From contig NW_022985561.1 in assembly GCF_010093815.1 (NCBI RefSeq), positions 810,045 to 874,044 on the forward strand: a stretch of DNA of 64,000 nucleotides. The letters run 5' to 3'. This document shows positions 34,356 through 47,657 of this stretch, in pieces (within the stretch, counting starts at the first letter, position 1; every line of letters begins with the position of its first letter). The DNA is from Pseudovirgaria hyperparasitica (Eukaryota; Ascomycota; Dothideomycetes; Acrospermales; Acrospermaceae). Made by a program: the position numbers and the translations under genes. The notes beneath the pieces were generated by a model. That model was not told where the DNA came from and did not search any database. It saw only the letters and a program-made list of their open reading frames with translations.

Positions 34356-34934
34356 ATGTCCGAGAATGTTGGTCTCTCCACCCCTCGGGGCAGTGGGACA
34401 TCCGGCTACGTCCAGCGGAACTTGTCGCATCTGAAGCCGCGCGATAATGGCGCGCCGTACCCCAAAGATCGCGATGAGTACAAGTTCAGACAGCGACAAC
34501 CGAATAAAGAAATCATCGAGCACGAGGAACGGCTCAAACTTGAGAACGAAGTGCTCAAATATCGGGACGAGCTCGAAGAAAAGTTAGAGACAGGTGACGA
34601 CGCGTAAGTTTATGCCTATCGTGTCCACAGCATAGACACTAACAGCAGAAGGGACTTGACCGAGGATGTGATCGAAGAGAAAGTTGATGCTTATAGGAAG
34701 AAGCTAGAGAGCGACAGGGTGAATTCCAAGAGCTCAAAAACAACGGCAAAGGGTCTCAAGAGTCATCAAGTACACGAACTAGGCCAGGCTAAGATCCAGG
34801 AGATGGAAAACATGCGCAAAGCCTTGAAGATCCGGGACGATTATGAAGAGGGCGGTCACTGGAAGGAGAAAGAGGAAAGACTGCGTGAACGAGGGGACCG
34901 CGAAGAGGAGCAGCGTAGTAAGAATGGTCGTTGA
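34356..34934 (+). CDS. cwc21: pre-mRNA-splicing factor Cwc21
   Basis: Two exons, 34356-34603 and 34649-34934, give 177 residues. Cwc21 is a small spliceosome protein that contacts Prp8 and Snu114; its human counterpart is SRRM2. The N-terminus MSENVGLSTPRGSGTSGYVQ is the conserved opening of the family. The cwf21 helical region lies at about 50-110 (EIIEHEERLKLENEV onward), and the rest is a charged Lys/Glu/Arg coiled-coil-like tail. The stop is only 6 bp from the stop of the convergent enoyl-CoA isomerase gene, so the 3' UTRs must overlap. Confidence 0.95.
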
Positions 34935-34940
34935 AGTGCG

Positions 34941-35825
34941 TTACAACTTGTGTCTCTTCTTCCCGCTCGCTAGAGCTGCAAATTCTTTTTGCGGGATACC
35001 CTCGAGATGTCTCTCCATGCCACCAAGTACCTCATGCACCGCCAAACGATCATGCTCATCCAACCCTGGCTTACGGATCAGCTTCTTAATCTTCAACATG
35101 CTGTCGGCATTTAAATTCTCGCCCAATCGATCATTCACCTCCGCCAGTACCTGTTCGTTGAACTTGTCGGTGTCCTTGTTGGTATCGAATATCTTGTTCA
35201 CGAAGCCGCAGTGTAGCAGTTCCTCGGCGGTGATCTTCTTGCTCATGATCAGAGCTTCGTTAGCCTTTGATATGCCCATCCTTTCCACAAATGCGCGCGC
35301 CGCGTTTCCTTCGGATATAAGTCCCAGCGAGGTGAAGGGTGTCAGAATGTATGCCTCAGGAGTGCAATAGACGAAATCTGAAAATGCGGTCAAGGTTGCA
35401 GTCATCCCTACAGCTGGACCATTCAGGGCTGTAATAAGGATTTTCGGGTGTGAATAAAAGGCATGAGTGGTATGAAGGTTCATAGTTGTAAAGCCCTGTA
35501 GGTAGTGAAGCCGTCGAGTCTGTTCCGGTTCATTCTCTGACGGATAGCTGATCCGAGAGATATCAGCACCCCTGTTAAGCAGGTCAGTACTATCTGATAA
35601 ATCGCAAGGTTGAAATACATACGCCGAGAAGAAACGACCTTTTGCCGCGAGAAGGGTGATGAAGATGTCATCGCGAGCTGCAATCTCATGCAACAAACAA
35701 GCTATACGAAAGTAGAGCGCATGTGACAATGCGTTCAGCTTTTTGGGCAGATTCAGTGTAATGATTGCAATCTTTCCGCGATACTCGATGGTCACAGCCT
35801 CGTCGTCAGGAATCTGGCTTGCCAT
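34941..35825 (-). CDS. peroxisomal delta3,delta2-enoyl-CoA isomerase
   Basis: Two exons, 35825-35623 and 35571-34941, give 277 residues of the crotonase fold. The enzyme moves cis/trans-3 double bonds of enoyl-CoA to trans-2 so that unsaturated fatty acids can enter beta-oxidation. Evidence: FFSAGADISR after splicing (oxyanion-hole strand), LNGPAVGMTATLTAFSDFVY and TSLGLISEG, where Glu at about 155 takes the place of the catalytic Glu of yeast Eci1. The last three residues, HKL, fit a variant type 1 peroxisomal targeting signal. The 51-nt intron lies inside the first conserved motif; unspliced it reads through as an odd insert. Hydratase rather than isomerase activity is the main alternative. 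Confidence 0.9.
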   Translation of the reverse strand: MASQIPDDEAVTIEYRGKIAIITLNLPKKLNALSHALYFRIACLLHEIAARDDIFITLLAAKGRFFSAYVFQPCDLSDSTDLLNRGADISRISYPSENEPEQTRRLHYLQGFTTMNLHTTHAFYSHPKILITALNGPAVGMTATLTAFSDFVYCTPEAYILTPFTSLGLISEGNAARAFVERMGISKANEALIMSKKITAEELLHCGFVNKIFDTNKDTDKFNEQVLAEVNDRLGENLNADSMLKIKKLIRKPGLDEHDRLAVHEVLGGMERHLEGIPQKEFAALASGKKRHKL

Positions 35826-36138
35826 CTTGTGAAGGCTGCAGAAAGCTTCTAAGTCGTTACATGGAGCACGTTCTTGTAACTTTATCCACGGGTAGACGTT
35901 CAGTAGTAACCAACCTAGCCCCTTGAACTCAATCTAGCCTCGGCTTCTACCCCACAGTGCCCACACCGGCTTCCATCCATGCCGTCGTAGGTCTGGTCAG
36001 TTTTCCCGGAGAAATCCCAGAGTCTTGGCTTGAATGGCGTAAAGGAAAGAAGTTGTTTGTATTGCGCGGTTGCGGTACTTCCCAGTTCAATTGACGACGA
36101 CCTCGGCACCAATCTTCACTTCTTCGCCAGCAAGCAAA

Positions 36139-36535
36139 ATGGGTGGACCAAATTTAGAAGTCTTCAAGGTAAGCATCTGCATCCACTCGCCGAGTGTCCA
36201 AACTGTACTGACCAAAGTCTAGTTCGCCATGTACATATCTTTCCCAATCGGCATCATGTATTATTTCGGTACCAATCTTGATGGTTCGCTTCTATATCCG
36301 CTACCAGGCATATCTGTATTGACCACAAGTAGGACGTTTCAAAGTCGATAACTTCTGGCCGTCACAAGAGCAAACGTACAAGATCCCCTTCGAGAGAGAG
36401 GAGATAGATAAGGAGCTCGCAAGACTAAAAGCAAAGAGACTCAAGATCAGAGACGAGCGATTAGCGCAGGAAGCAAGGGCGAAAGAGCTAGCCGAAGCAC
36501 AAGGTCTACGCACGCAAGACCAGGAGTCAAGTTGA
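36139..36535 (+). CDS. pet100: PET100, cytochrome c oxidase assembly factor
   Basis: Three short exons, 36139-36168, 36223-36283 and 36333-36535, give 97 residues; no exon is long enough to stand out alone. Pet100 is a mitochondrial inner-membrane chaperone of complex IV assembly. The opening MGGPNLEVFKFAMYISFPIG, followed by MYYFGTNL, is the family signature and includes the single membrane helix (about residues 11-26). Then come FWPSQEQTYKIPFERE and a basic coiled-coil tail. The second intron has a weak donor (GTTCGC); an earlier GTACCA donor would drop residues that homologues keep, so I prefer the longer exon. It is convergent with a TACO1-like gene. Confidence 0.9.
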
Positions 36536-36722
36536 AGAATTTCGCCTCCGAATGTAATGACAATAGTCCTGCATAGTGGGAAACATTGGCGTTCATGGTT
36601 TTGTCAGGGAAAAGGGCAAACGGGGAGTAGACCGCACTTCTGCGGCTCTATGTACAGTACTGTATATATCTACACTTTTTGCTGAATGCATTAATCAACC
36701 GCATTCACTGGCGGGCTTCCTT

Positions 36723-37620
36723 TTAGGCATCTGTCACCTGCTCTTGCTCGTTAGTGTACAGTCGTTGGAAACCATGTTCGTAACTCAATTTCTCTGTGAA
36801 CTGTTCCCATTGCTGCAGTTGATATGCTGTTCTTGTAGCGTTCACCAACGTATCACTCTTTGGTGTCCACAATACCTCCACAGATTCTACTTCAGCCTGC
36901 AGAGACGCAGCTAACGCTGTTGCGACCGCCTTGGTTTCTGTAGCTTCTGTGTATACGACGATGGAGTCTGCCTCATCCTCAACGTCTAGGGCACCAGCTT
37001 CGAGTGCAGCTTCCAGAACGTACTCCTCCGTGAGATTAGGCCTCTTTTTGAACTCGATGCGACCCTTCCTCTCGAAGAGGTATAAAATAGAGGCTATGCT
37101 ACCACCATGGTCTTTGATTATCGTTTTCACATCTTGCACCGTCCTGTTTTTATTGTCTGTTTCGCACTCAACAATAACGGCCACATCGCCAGGAAATAGA
37201 GCCTCGATATCGACTGAGGTCAGGGGTTTCCCGCTGGACGATACTCCTTGACCTCGCGCAATCGCAGATTCTATGAAGTCTTTCGGGAGGCCTTGTTTCT
37301 TAGCCGCTGCGATCGCATTGGCCAATTGTAGGTTCGAAGTCGGATCTGGGCCGTAGACTAAAACCTTGATGAGCTGAGTCTTCGATAGTGAGTGGTGATG
37401 AAATACATTTTGAGGCTGCAGTTATAAGTCGACTAAGTGGCTGCCGTGCTTTACTCTTCCGTGCATCTGTCTGAGCTTTGTCGTGTTTTATTTTGGACCA
37501 CCTACTGTGGCCAGAATAGAACGTGCATGTCGTCCGGAAGGCACGTATTTGATGGGATGCGTAGCGTATGTAAGGAGCATCTGAGCACCTGAGAGCACGT
37601 AGAGTATGATTGATGCGCAT
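36723..37620 (-). CDS. TACO1/YebC-family mitochondrial translation factor
   Basis: Two exons, 37620-37407 and 37357-36723, give 282 residues. The N-terminal 35 or so residues are basic, with no acidic residue except one Asp, as in a mitochondrial presequence. Then comes GHSRWSKIKHDKAQTDARK, the signature of the YebC/TACO1 family. Next are FYGPDP (formed by splicing), AAAKKQGLPKDFIESAIARG and the remaining YebC domains to the end. Human TACO1 promotes COX1 translation, and yeast Dpc29 is the fungal homologue. The start at 37620 is the first ATG with a good presequence. Next to PET100, both genes serve cytochrome c oxidase. Confidence 0.92.
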
Positions 37621-37870
37621 CAGCGGTTGTTCGAAATTGTTATTTAGAGAGGTGTGATCTATACTATGTCTTCTGCTCGTCCTGATCAAACTAAAAGTAT
37701 CAAAAGGGCCCGTGCGTTCACCTCCGTATCCTCCGCAAGCTTGCCCGCACGAGTGAACAAGCATCCCTACAGGCCGCTTGTTGTTGCTGAGACCAGCATA
37801 TTGGCCGCTACGAGCATGTCAATCATAATCTGAAATCTTACCACAATATCAAGGGACTTTTGCATCCACT

Positions 37871-40800
37871 ATGTCGGAGCAACCATCAGCGAATGGTGAC
37901 AGCTCTTACCCTGAACTCGACGTGACCAAGCTGCATTCTCTCCCCTCTGAACAGCAAGACCTCTTCCTCCTCACATTTACGACCGATCTCGCTAGACATG
38001 TCTCTGAACTAGATGCTGATGGCGCCTCAGCCCAGCAGATATACGTCAAGAAAGAGCTATCAAAAGTCATCAACCTGTCCGCACCCCCTCTCAATCGAGT
38101 TGTACGAAACAATCTTGGGCATACGTTTGCTCATGTCTTGGGAAAGGGCGATCGAAAACTGCTCGTCGAAAGTATCAACGAGCTGGTGGCTATCCTGAGC
38201 GCTGGTGGTAAGACAGAAAGGGATTTGCGGAGCAAGCAGACAGCGGCACATTGCCTTGGATGTGTTTACGAAGCAGCTGGCGATAGCGCAATACACCTTG
38301 CGACCTTGGCTGTAACCTCTCTACTTCGATTGCTCAAGACTGCGCAAGGTCATACCGGTCTTAGGGGTGTCACCTTCAAGGCTCTTGGGAAGATATACAA
38401 AGGCATTGGCAAATCCGCCGACGAGTCCGCCGTACGCGATGTCTTCAAGCAAGCGAGGAATGCTGCCTCTAGTGAAAAGTCTCAATTCGTCCAGGCCAGT
38501 GCTTGCTACTGCTTGGAGCAGCTGTTTCGATGCAATACCTACCTGGACAACTCGGGAGATTTTGAGAAGCTGCAAAGCGCCCTTTGGAAAGCCTTCGACA
38601 GTAGGTCTCCACACGTGCGGCATTGTGCAGCTGCCTGTCTAAGCGCAGTCCTGGCGAAGAGCTACTCTGAAAATCCATCAAAGGACGCCGTACCCAAAGT
38701 CAAGAAACCAAAGAAGTCGAAGAAGAAGACTGATCTAGATGGCGATGAAGGTAGCATAGAACGGCCCGAGTCACCAGGGCCAACGAAAGATGTAACACAA
38801 TTGTCTTTCAGCATTGGTGATATCCTGCGGAACTTGTCCTCGACGTACTGTAAGCCGGCAACTACCAATCGCGCGCGCGCAGGCATAGCGATATGCTACC
38901 TGAAAACTTTGCGAGAACTTGGATCTGGTATCGTGGAAACCAAGTATGGCGAGATAGCCTCGCATTTTCTTGTTGATCTTTTGAGCTTCCCTAGTATAAT
39001 TTATTCTCGGCATCGCTTCTTAATCACACGCAAGTTCGTCCGAACCATACTAGAGGCTGTCATTGGGCGACAAGTTCTGGGAGAAACAGGACAGTTGAAC
39101 GCCGCAAAATACCTCGTAAATGCTATCCTGAAAGACTATCCCCAGGCTTTGAAGGAGCGACAAGAGCCATCGAAGCAGACTCTAACAGGCACGCTCAGTG
39201 CCTTGGCCTCGTTACTGAACTCGCTTGGCGCTGCAGCGAGTGGGATTGCAGAGCTGTGTCGTGAGGCGTTACTGCAAGTCCTTCAACATCCTAGCTACAC
39301 TGTGCAAATTCATGCTTCAGCCTGCTTGCGAGCGTTCGTTCTGGCATGCCCACAACAACTTTTACCATCGGTCACGATATGTATGAATAGCGTCAACCGT
39401 GAACTCAACCTTCTCGCTGGTCCGAGGCAGTCGCCGAGACGCTGTGTCGGGTTTGCGAATGGTTTGTCTGCCGTCTTGAGTACTTCTACCTTACAGCCAC
39501 TCTATGGTTCTGTAGATGTTAATTCCCGAGTCTTGTCGCAAGCAACGACTCTGCTCAAGTCGAGTGGAAGTTCCGATCTCAAGATATCAAGTACACAAAT
39601 CCAAGTTGCCTGGATCCTCATTGGCGGACTGATGACACTTGGGCCCAGTTTTGTCAAGATTCATCTTTCACAGCTGCTGCTTCTATGGAAGAATGCCTTG
39701 CCGAAACCACTAAACAAGGACAACATGGTACAGCGAAACCTTCTCGAGTTGAGCTTCTTAGCACATGTGAGAGAATGTGCCCTGGGGTCCATTCTCACCT
39801 TTCTTGAGTTCAATAGCCGTATATTGACTGTTGATGTCACAAAGAGATTAGCGACTATGCTTCAAAACAGCACGATGTTTCTCAACAGTCTTCCATCGAA
39901 GAAAACAACGGAGGACAGCTCCCAGAGGTTGTCACCAGCTCTTCAGCTCCAGGATTTTGATCTTATGGTGCGGCGACGAGTACTACAATGCTACACAAAA
40001 TTAGTTGGCTTGAATCCAACGGGAAGCAGTGAGGGACTGATACAAACCAACCTATTACCTTTTGCAGTATCATGCTTTGCAGATCCCGATGCGTATACTC
40101 CGAGCTCGCTCAGTACCTCTCTGTCTAGCTCTGCAGGAACTTTCGAGAGCCTATGGGATATATCGGATAATTGCGGTTTCGGGGTCTCGGGAATGGTTCG
40201 TGGATTCAACATAAAGCCTCTCCCCGGGCAGCACGAGACAAAGTTTTCAGATCATTGGGCCAGCAGGGCCGATATAGAGGCTGAGATAGACCAAACGGTA
40301 GGCCTATGCAAATTCAGTCTGCAAACATATCTAATCATCCATCTAGCTCCTGTCTCCGATCTGTAGCGCCCGTGAACATGACTCTGTCACACTTTATGTA
40401 GGAACTGCCGACAGGCCTGTTGAACTCCCTGAGCCGCCTTCTACCGAAGTCGTGAACTCTGCTATCTGTCTGTTTGCTATCACTCTACCTCAGCAGAGCG
40501 CGAAAATCCAGGAGAGCATACTCGAACAGATATCCTCCTTTCTCTCCGCTGGCAGTCTCCAACGGGACCCGGCTCGGAAAGCTGCGATCACGGTCAATAT
40601 CGCACTCGGCATACTTTCTGCATTGAAGGTTGCCGTAAAAGAGACACAGTCAGCCCCTGGCGACCTAAAAGGTCCCGCCGTAGAAAAGCTTCTACAGGAA
40701 TTCTTACATGTAAGCTAAAAGACCTTTGTCTGCCTGCTATGTTCTCATATTCCTCAGGTATTCATTGTACACCCCGATCAATACACACGGAATGTTGCTT

Positions 40801-43800
40801 GCGAGGCGCTGGGACGCCTTTGTAGCAGCTCTGGTACAGCATTTACAACGAACGAGGTCAACTATTTGGTCGATCAGATTGTTTCTAATCGTGAACCGCA
40901 TGTGCGCGCTGGTTGTGCGATTGCGCTAGGTTCTATCCACTCTCAGCTTGGGGGCATGGCCGCCGGATATCATCTCAAAAATATCCTCGGTATACTGATG
41001 TCCCTCGCAAGTGATCCTCACCCTACAGTTCACTTCTGGGCTCTGGACAGTCTCTCCAGAGTGGCTGACTCAGCCGGCCTCAGTTTTTCCGGGTACGTCT
41101 CGAGCAGTCTGGGTATGTTAGCTCAGCTTTATGTTGCCGATACGCATAACGAGGAAGGCTCATCCCTAGCGGGGTCGAATCTGGAGATCGATCTTCCTTC
41201 TCAAGCCGCCATTGCTCGCTGCATCGACAGCATCATCAATGTCTTGGGGCCGGACCTACAGGATATGTCGAAAGCCCGAGACATGATAATGAATATAATT
41301 TACCTTTTCCAGCAAGAAAGTGATAGTTTGGTATGTTTCGAAGGCCAGCGATGCCAAGAGCACTTGTCACTCTATGCCCCGGGATATATGGACTTCAAGG
41401 CTTATGTGCTTTCACTCCAAGAATCTTTATCATCCGACTCAATACCTCTGAGAGACATGGCTGTTGACGGGTTGCACAATCTGATGAGGCGGAATGCCAC
41501 TGAAGTTTTCAAAACGGCTGATCCTGGTCTTGACGAGCAACTCTGGACTATCCTGAATCAGGATACCGATCACAAAAGCGTTCGCAGCATTATCAGCAAC
41601 TGGCTTGATCAAACAGCTCTGACTGAGACTGCGCTATGGGTACAACGATGCCACACTATCCTCTTCAAAATCGTAAGAAAGGAAGAAAAATCTAAAATAC
41701 AGTCAGCGAAGCCGGCAGAAGGTGTCCCAGATCTACAGGATGAAGAAGTTGCTGGCTTCGCTGCAGCTGCTAATGCTCCATCAGAAGAGCCCAATGCTAC
41801 CGGGGCTGCGTCTCAGGAGTCATTGAAGTGGCAGGTCCGAACTTTTGCGATGCAGTGTCTGTTAGAATTGCTTCGTGTCGTCTCAAAAGACGCTACCAAT
41901 AACGAGGACTCGCCTGCTGCACTGGCTTTGCAGCATAAGGTTGCAGACATCATCCGGGTAGCATTTTCAGCCTCCACGGCTGGTGTCGTGCAGCTACGCA
42001 TACAGGGCCTGAAGATTGTAGAGCAGGTCTTGAAGATGTTTGGCAAGACTCTGGATCCCGACTTTCCCGAAGCCACTCTCCTGGAACAGTACCAAGCTCA
42101 GATTGGGTCTGCTCTTACCCCGGCGTTTGCGGCAGATTCATCCCCTGAGCTTGCAGCTGAAGCGGTGAATGTATGCGCAAGCTTTATTGCAACTGGCATC
42201 GTCACTGATGTCGACCGAATGGGCAGAATCCTGAAGCTTCTGGTTGCCGCTTTGGAGAACTTTGCTGAAGAGTCCGAGACTGCAGCCATTGGTGATCTAA
42301 AGGGTCTCAGCTCCAATGCCCAAGTCATGGTGAAGATGTCGGTCTTCTCGGCTTGGGCTGAATTACAAATTGCAAGCGCTGATCAGAAGTACTTGGTTGA
42401 TGTTGTCAAGCCCCATATTGTAAAACTTACACCCCTGTGGCTAGCTTCACTGCGAGAGTATGCTCGGTTACGTTTCGAGCCTGACATCTCTACATCCACT
42501 GGTGGACCGTCTATGTCAGGCAATCTTGACACCATATATGCTGCCCTGAATCGGGAGACTCTATTGAAGGTATGTTGTCGCCAACCCTGGTTTGGTTACT
42601 TTTTCTGAATCTTTCCAGTTCTATCAACAGGCGTGGCTCAATCTCGTGGATGCGATCGCAAGTCTTATCGATGAGGACAGTGAATTCGTCTTCGACGCCC
42701 TAGATGGAAAGACCGAAGCCACTCCGGGTGAATCAAAGGATAAGGCTATTGATATCAATTATCGAGACGAACCAGTCGCATTCTTCTTTGTTTTGTTTGG
42801 TCTCGCCTTCGAAGCACTTGTTGGGAGGTCAAGCGACCAACAAGCATCGAAGTCGCAAATAATCGAGATTCTCCAAGCCATCAAGAAGATACTAAGGCCT
42901 TCCGTCTCCGGCCATGCAATATATCAAGAGGTTATTTTTTCCGAAACCATGGACTTGATGGACAGACTTGTCCTAACAGAGGGTCTGAGTGTTCAGTCGG
43001 TTATCGTTGATATCGCAAGAAATCTTTGTATCGGGCATCCGTCCGCACGAAAAGGCGCAAGGTATGCACTGGTTCGGGACGATTCGGCAATCGACTGACA
43101 TTGCGTAGTGCTGCACATGCTGAAGAGAATCTCTCGGACGATATCGATCAGCTTTTTGAACTTACAAGAATCATCGTCCTCGTGATTACTGGTCTGCTTC
43201 CAAACCTCGCCGATAGCCAGAGCAAACGTATGTTTATATGCATACCCAACCTTGCACACTCTTACTAATAGATATAGCTCGCTCAGTATTAAGTGACGAG
43301 GCTGTGGAGCTGCTCGGTCTCGCACTTTCCGCATTAGCTGACGCAGCAGACGTATTCCCTACAATCATCAAAACCGATTTACATGCATGCATACTTCACA
43401 TATTCACGACGATACTCGGCACCGGATCATGTCAAGCAGTTGTTGTGCCGCAGTCCCTCCCGATTCTGAAGCGATTCTTAGGCAGTCTTATAAAAGTCGG
43501 TCCTCAGCAGATTGAAGAAACGAAGACTCAATTGCGTACCATGCTCAACCGGTTCCTTGCAATACTCAAAAATGCACAGAAGCGGGAGTCTGAAGCTGCG
43601 CTTCCGTGTGAGAAGAACACCCTTCTTGCGCTTACGATTGTGTTGAGTTCAATTTGTCCGCTCATGGACGCACAAGATCATTTGATCAAACAGATTATTG
43701 ACTGCCTTGGCGACTGTCTCGGCAATAGACTTACCAGTCTAGTTGCAGCGAACTGTTGCCGGTCGCTCCTCCTATTACCAAAGAAAAGTTCGGTCGAATC

Positions 43801-44218
43801 TGCGATCGCAGCTCATCTCATACCCCACATCCTAGCCTTCCTGTCGATTCCGTCAGACGTCGAAGGCCTCGATGCAATACGGCCTATTATCACACAAACA
43901 CTTACCTCGTTCGTACCAACACTGCAACGAGCACAAATAACAAGTGCACTGGCTCTAGTTCTGCCGACATTACTCGCTCGGGCTAGCAAGGAGGGCGAGG
44001 GCACATACAAAGAAACTGCGAGTCGATTGCTCGAGCTTGCTGGATCTGTACAGGCTGAATTCCGAGGCGTGGTTGGAGGCTTCAGCGCCGAACAGCGGTC
44101 TTTTATGGAAGAGGTCATAAAGGCAGGAGGATCAAAGACTGGTGGCCAGCAACATGTTCGAAGAAATGAAGAGTCCAACGAGCCTTCGATCGCACTGAAG
44201 ATGAACTTTGGGTCGTAG
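37871..44218 (+). CDS. laa1: LAA1/HEATR5-family giant HEAT-repeat protein
   Basis: Six exons, 37871-40297, 40347-40709, 40758-42569, 42619-43061, 43109-43227 and 43278-44218, give 2034 residues, a normal length for this family. Laa1 (HEATR5 in animals) binds the AP-1 clathrin adaptor and works in trafficking between Golgi and endosomes. The protein is almost wholly alpha-helical HEAT/armadillo-like repeats. Conserved parts visible include SKQTAAHCLGCVYEAAG (about residue 117), SPHVRHCAAACLSAVL (about 245), HPDQYTRNVACEALGRLCSS in exon 3 and EPHVRAGCAIALGSIHSQLG soon after. A Lys-rich low-complexity spacer (PKVKKPKKSKKKTD) sits near residue 280. All introns are 47-50 nt. It is divergent from the TACO1-like gene with only 250 bp between starts. 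Confidence 0.93.
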
Positions 44219-44931
44219 GATACAGCAGATGTGCTATAATATAGATACGAAAACCGTCAGAGGTACCAGCAATAATATTGCAGACCCATGATGGAGTCGC
44301 GCAGTTCTTTCTGAGAAGAGTTCAGGCAGACATTATGTCCTGAGGCCAACATTATGCCTTACAAATACCCCGCACAGGCAGGAGGCTATAGCTCCAATTA
44401 CCCCGCCGATCGAGGGGTTAACGCATTCACTGGGACCCAGGAATTGAAATGAAGCTTCTCCCTGTTGAAGCCTATTACCTCAAGTGCTCATTGGTAGTTT
44501 CGCTCAGTATTTGGTGGTCGACATTGTGACATCGAATGAGATGATTCCATAGCAGAAGACTTTTTGACTACCCAAGTAGGCTACGGCTCAATGTGGAAGA
44601 GTATCAATCCATCATCAGAATACATCCGCAGGGGGGCTATGAAGGTGACGAGCCATGGGGAGCTACAGATCATTAGGCGTGATTGCGTGCTCGACACCGG
44701 GCATGATGAATGTTGTTCACAATGATGGACCAAACAAATTCGACTGTGTTGCATTGCCGAGATCGCGCAGTAATGGGAGGATGGTCCATTGAGGGAGAAG
44801 TTTGATGGTCCATCAAGGTCGGTCGTACGGGGCACAATAAAGACCCTGTGCTGTCTACGTCCCACTTGCCCTAAGAGCCTGCTCTTTCGTCTCATACACA
44901 CAATCACAGCCCATCTCAACCTCTTGTCGAC
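44219..44931. other. intergenic, promoter of the sulfhydrylase gene
   Basis: 713 bp without a supported gene. I see no clear TATA box or regulatory motif. Confidence 0.55.
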
Positions 44932-46546
<1,615 letters not shown>

Positions 46547-47657
46547 ACTAATTAGTGACGACTTCTGGTGGGCTAATACCAAAAACGAATCGATAAGATG
46601 AAGCTGTAATAATCACTTATGGCCAAGTGCAGACAGTGAAGCCGTGACTCGTGACGTTGACTTATTATTATTACCGGGGCAAAGCACATGGGCCGAAAGC
46701 CAAAAGCCGAGACTAAACCCCACAGAGTTCCAGCTCCGGCCCGCGCCACTGCAGCGCCTCAAGGAAATTCCCCGCATGTGAAAAGCGAAAAGTGTAAAGT
46801 AGAGAGAACCAAGAACAATGAATCCATGTTTACAACCGTCAACTGTTACACACTGCCGCGGTTCCCCTGTCTTCCAAGCGTGACAACCATGCGCGTCTCA
46901 TTCGTTCATGGGTGCGAGTCTGGGCAAGATACTCGAGCTCGGGAAGCAGTCAATACTCAGCCAAACACACTCACGGGGGCGCCGGCGTCTGAAGCAGAAC
47001 AACCGAGGCATCTGACCGCAGCCAACACACTCACTCGACGCACCACTTAATCTACACATTGTCATGTCATCCTCACCGAAGCCATACCAATCTACGCAAG
47101 ACTGACTCTCTTCACCTTCTCCTCTTTCTCTTCCTCTCTCGCCCTCTGTCCACATACATACATATCAACTCATCTCCAACCAAGTCGCGCGCCTGTTCAC
47201 CCACTCGTGGATCTCTCATCTCACCGTTCTACTAATATACTACTGCATGCGCTGAGCTGCAGACCTTCTTCGTTACATATATCCTCACCTTGCGCGCGTT
47301 CTCTCCCTCCAGCTCTAAGCTTCAGCTTCAGCTTCGCATCTGTCACTATATCGATTGCGACACAGTGATCGTGAGTCGGCTCCGGACCTGAAAAGGCGTT
47401 AAAAGCAAATATACAGCTGCACAAGCACGCACAACTTAAGGAACCGCTGGCTAACATTGCTCGCGACTGCAGCAATTCTGGCCTTCACTGTCCACTTCAG
47501 CCCTAAACGCTGCATTCGAGTATTTGTTCCGGCTACCGACGCGGGTACTTTTGCATCATCTTGCGCTGTAGCTTGCATAGTCTCCACTTCGACCTTGAAC
47601 CCTCCGACCTGCGATCGCCCATACACTTCGGAGAATTAAGCACTCTACTCTACCCCG
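46547..47657. other. intergenic, pyrimidine-rich leader region
   Basis: 1.1 kb between two plus-strand genes. Open frames here (for example from 46688) have no domain and biased composition. The stretch from 47100 is rich in CTCTTC and CTCTC, typical of fungal promoters and leaders. A small AGCTTC repeat lies near 47319-47335. Confidence 0.55.

Noticed and set aside
46688-47050. 120-codon frame before the acyl-CoA synthetase
   Set aside because: Basic, Thr-rich random composition in a promoter-like region; no motif.
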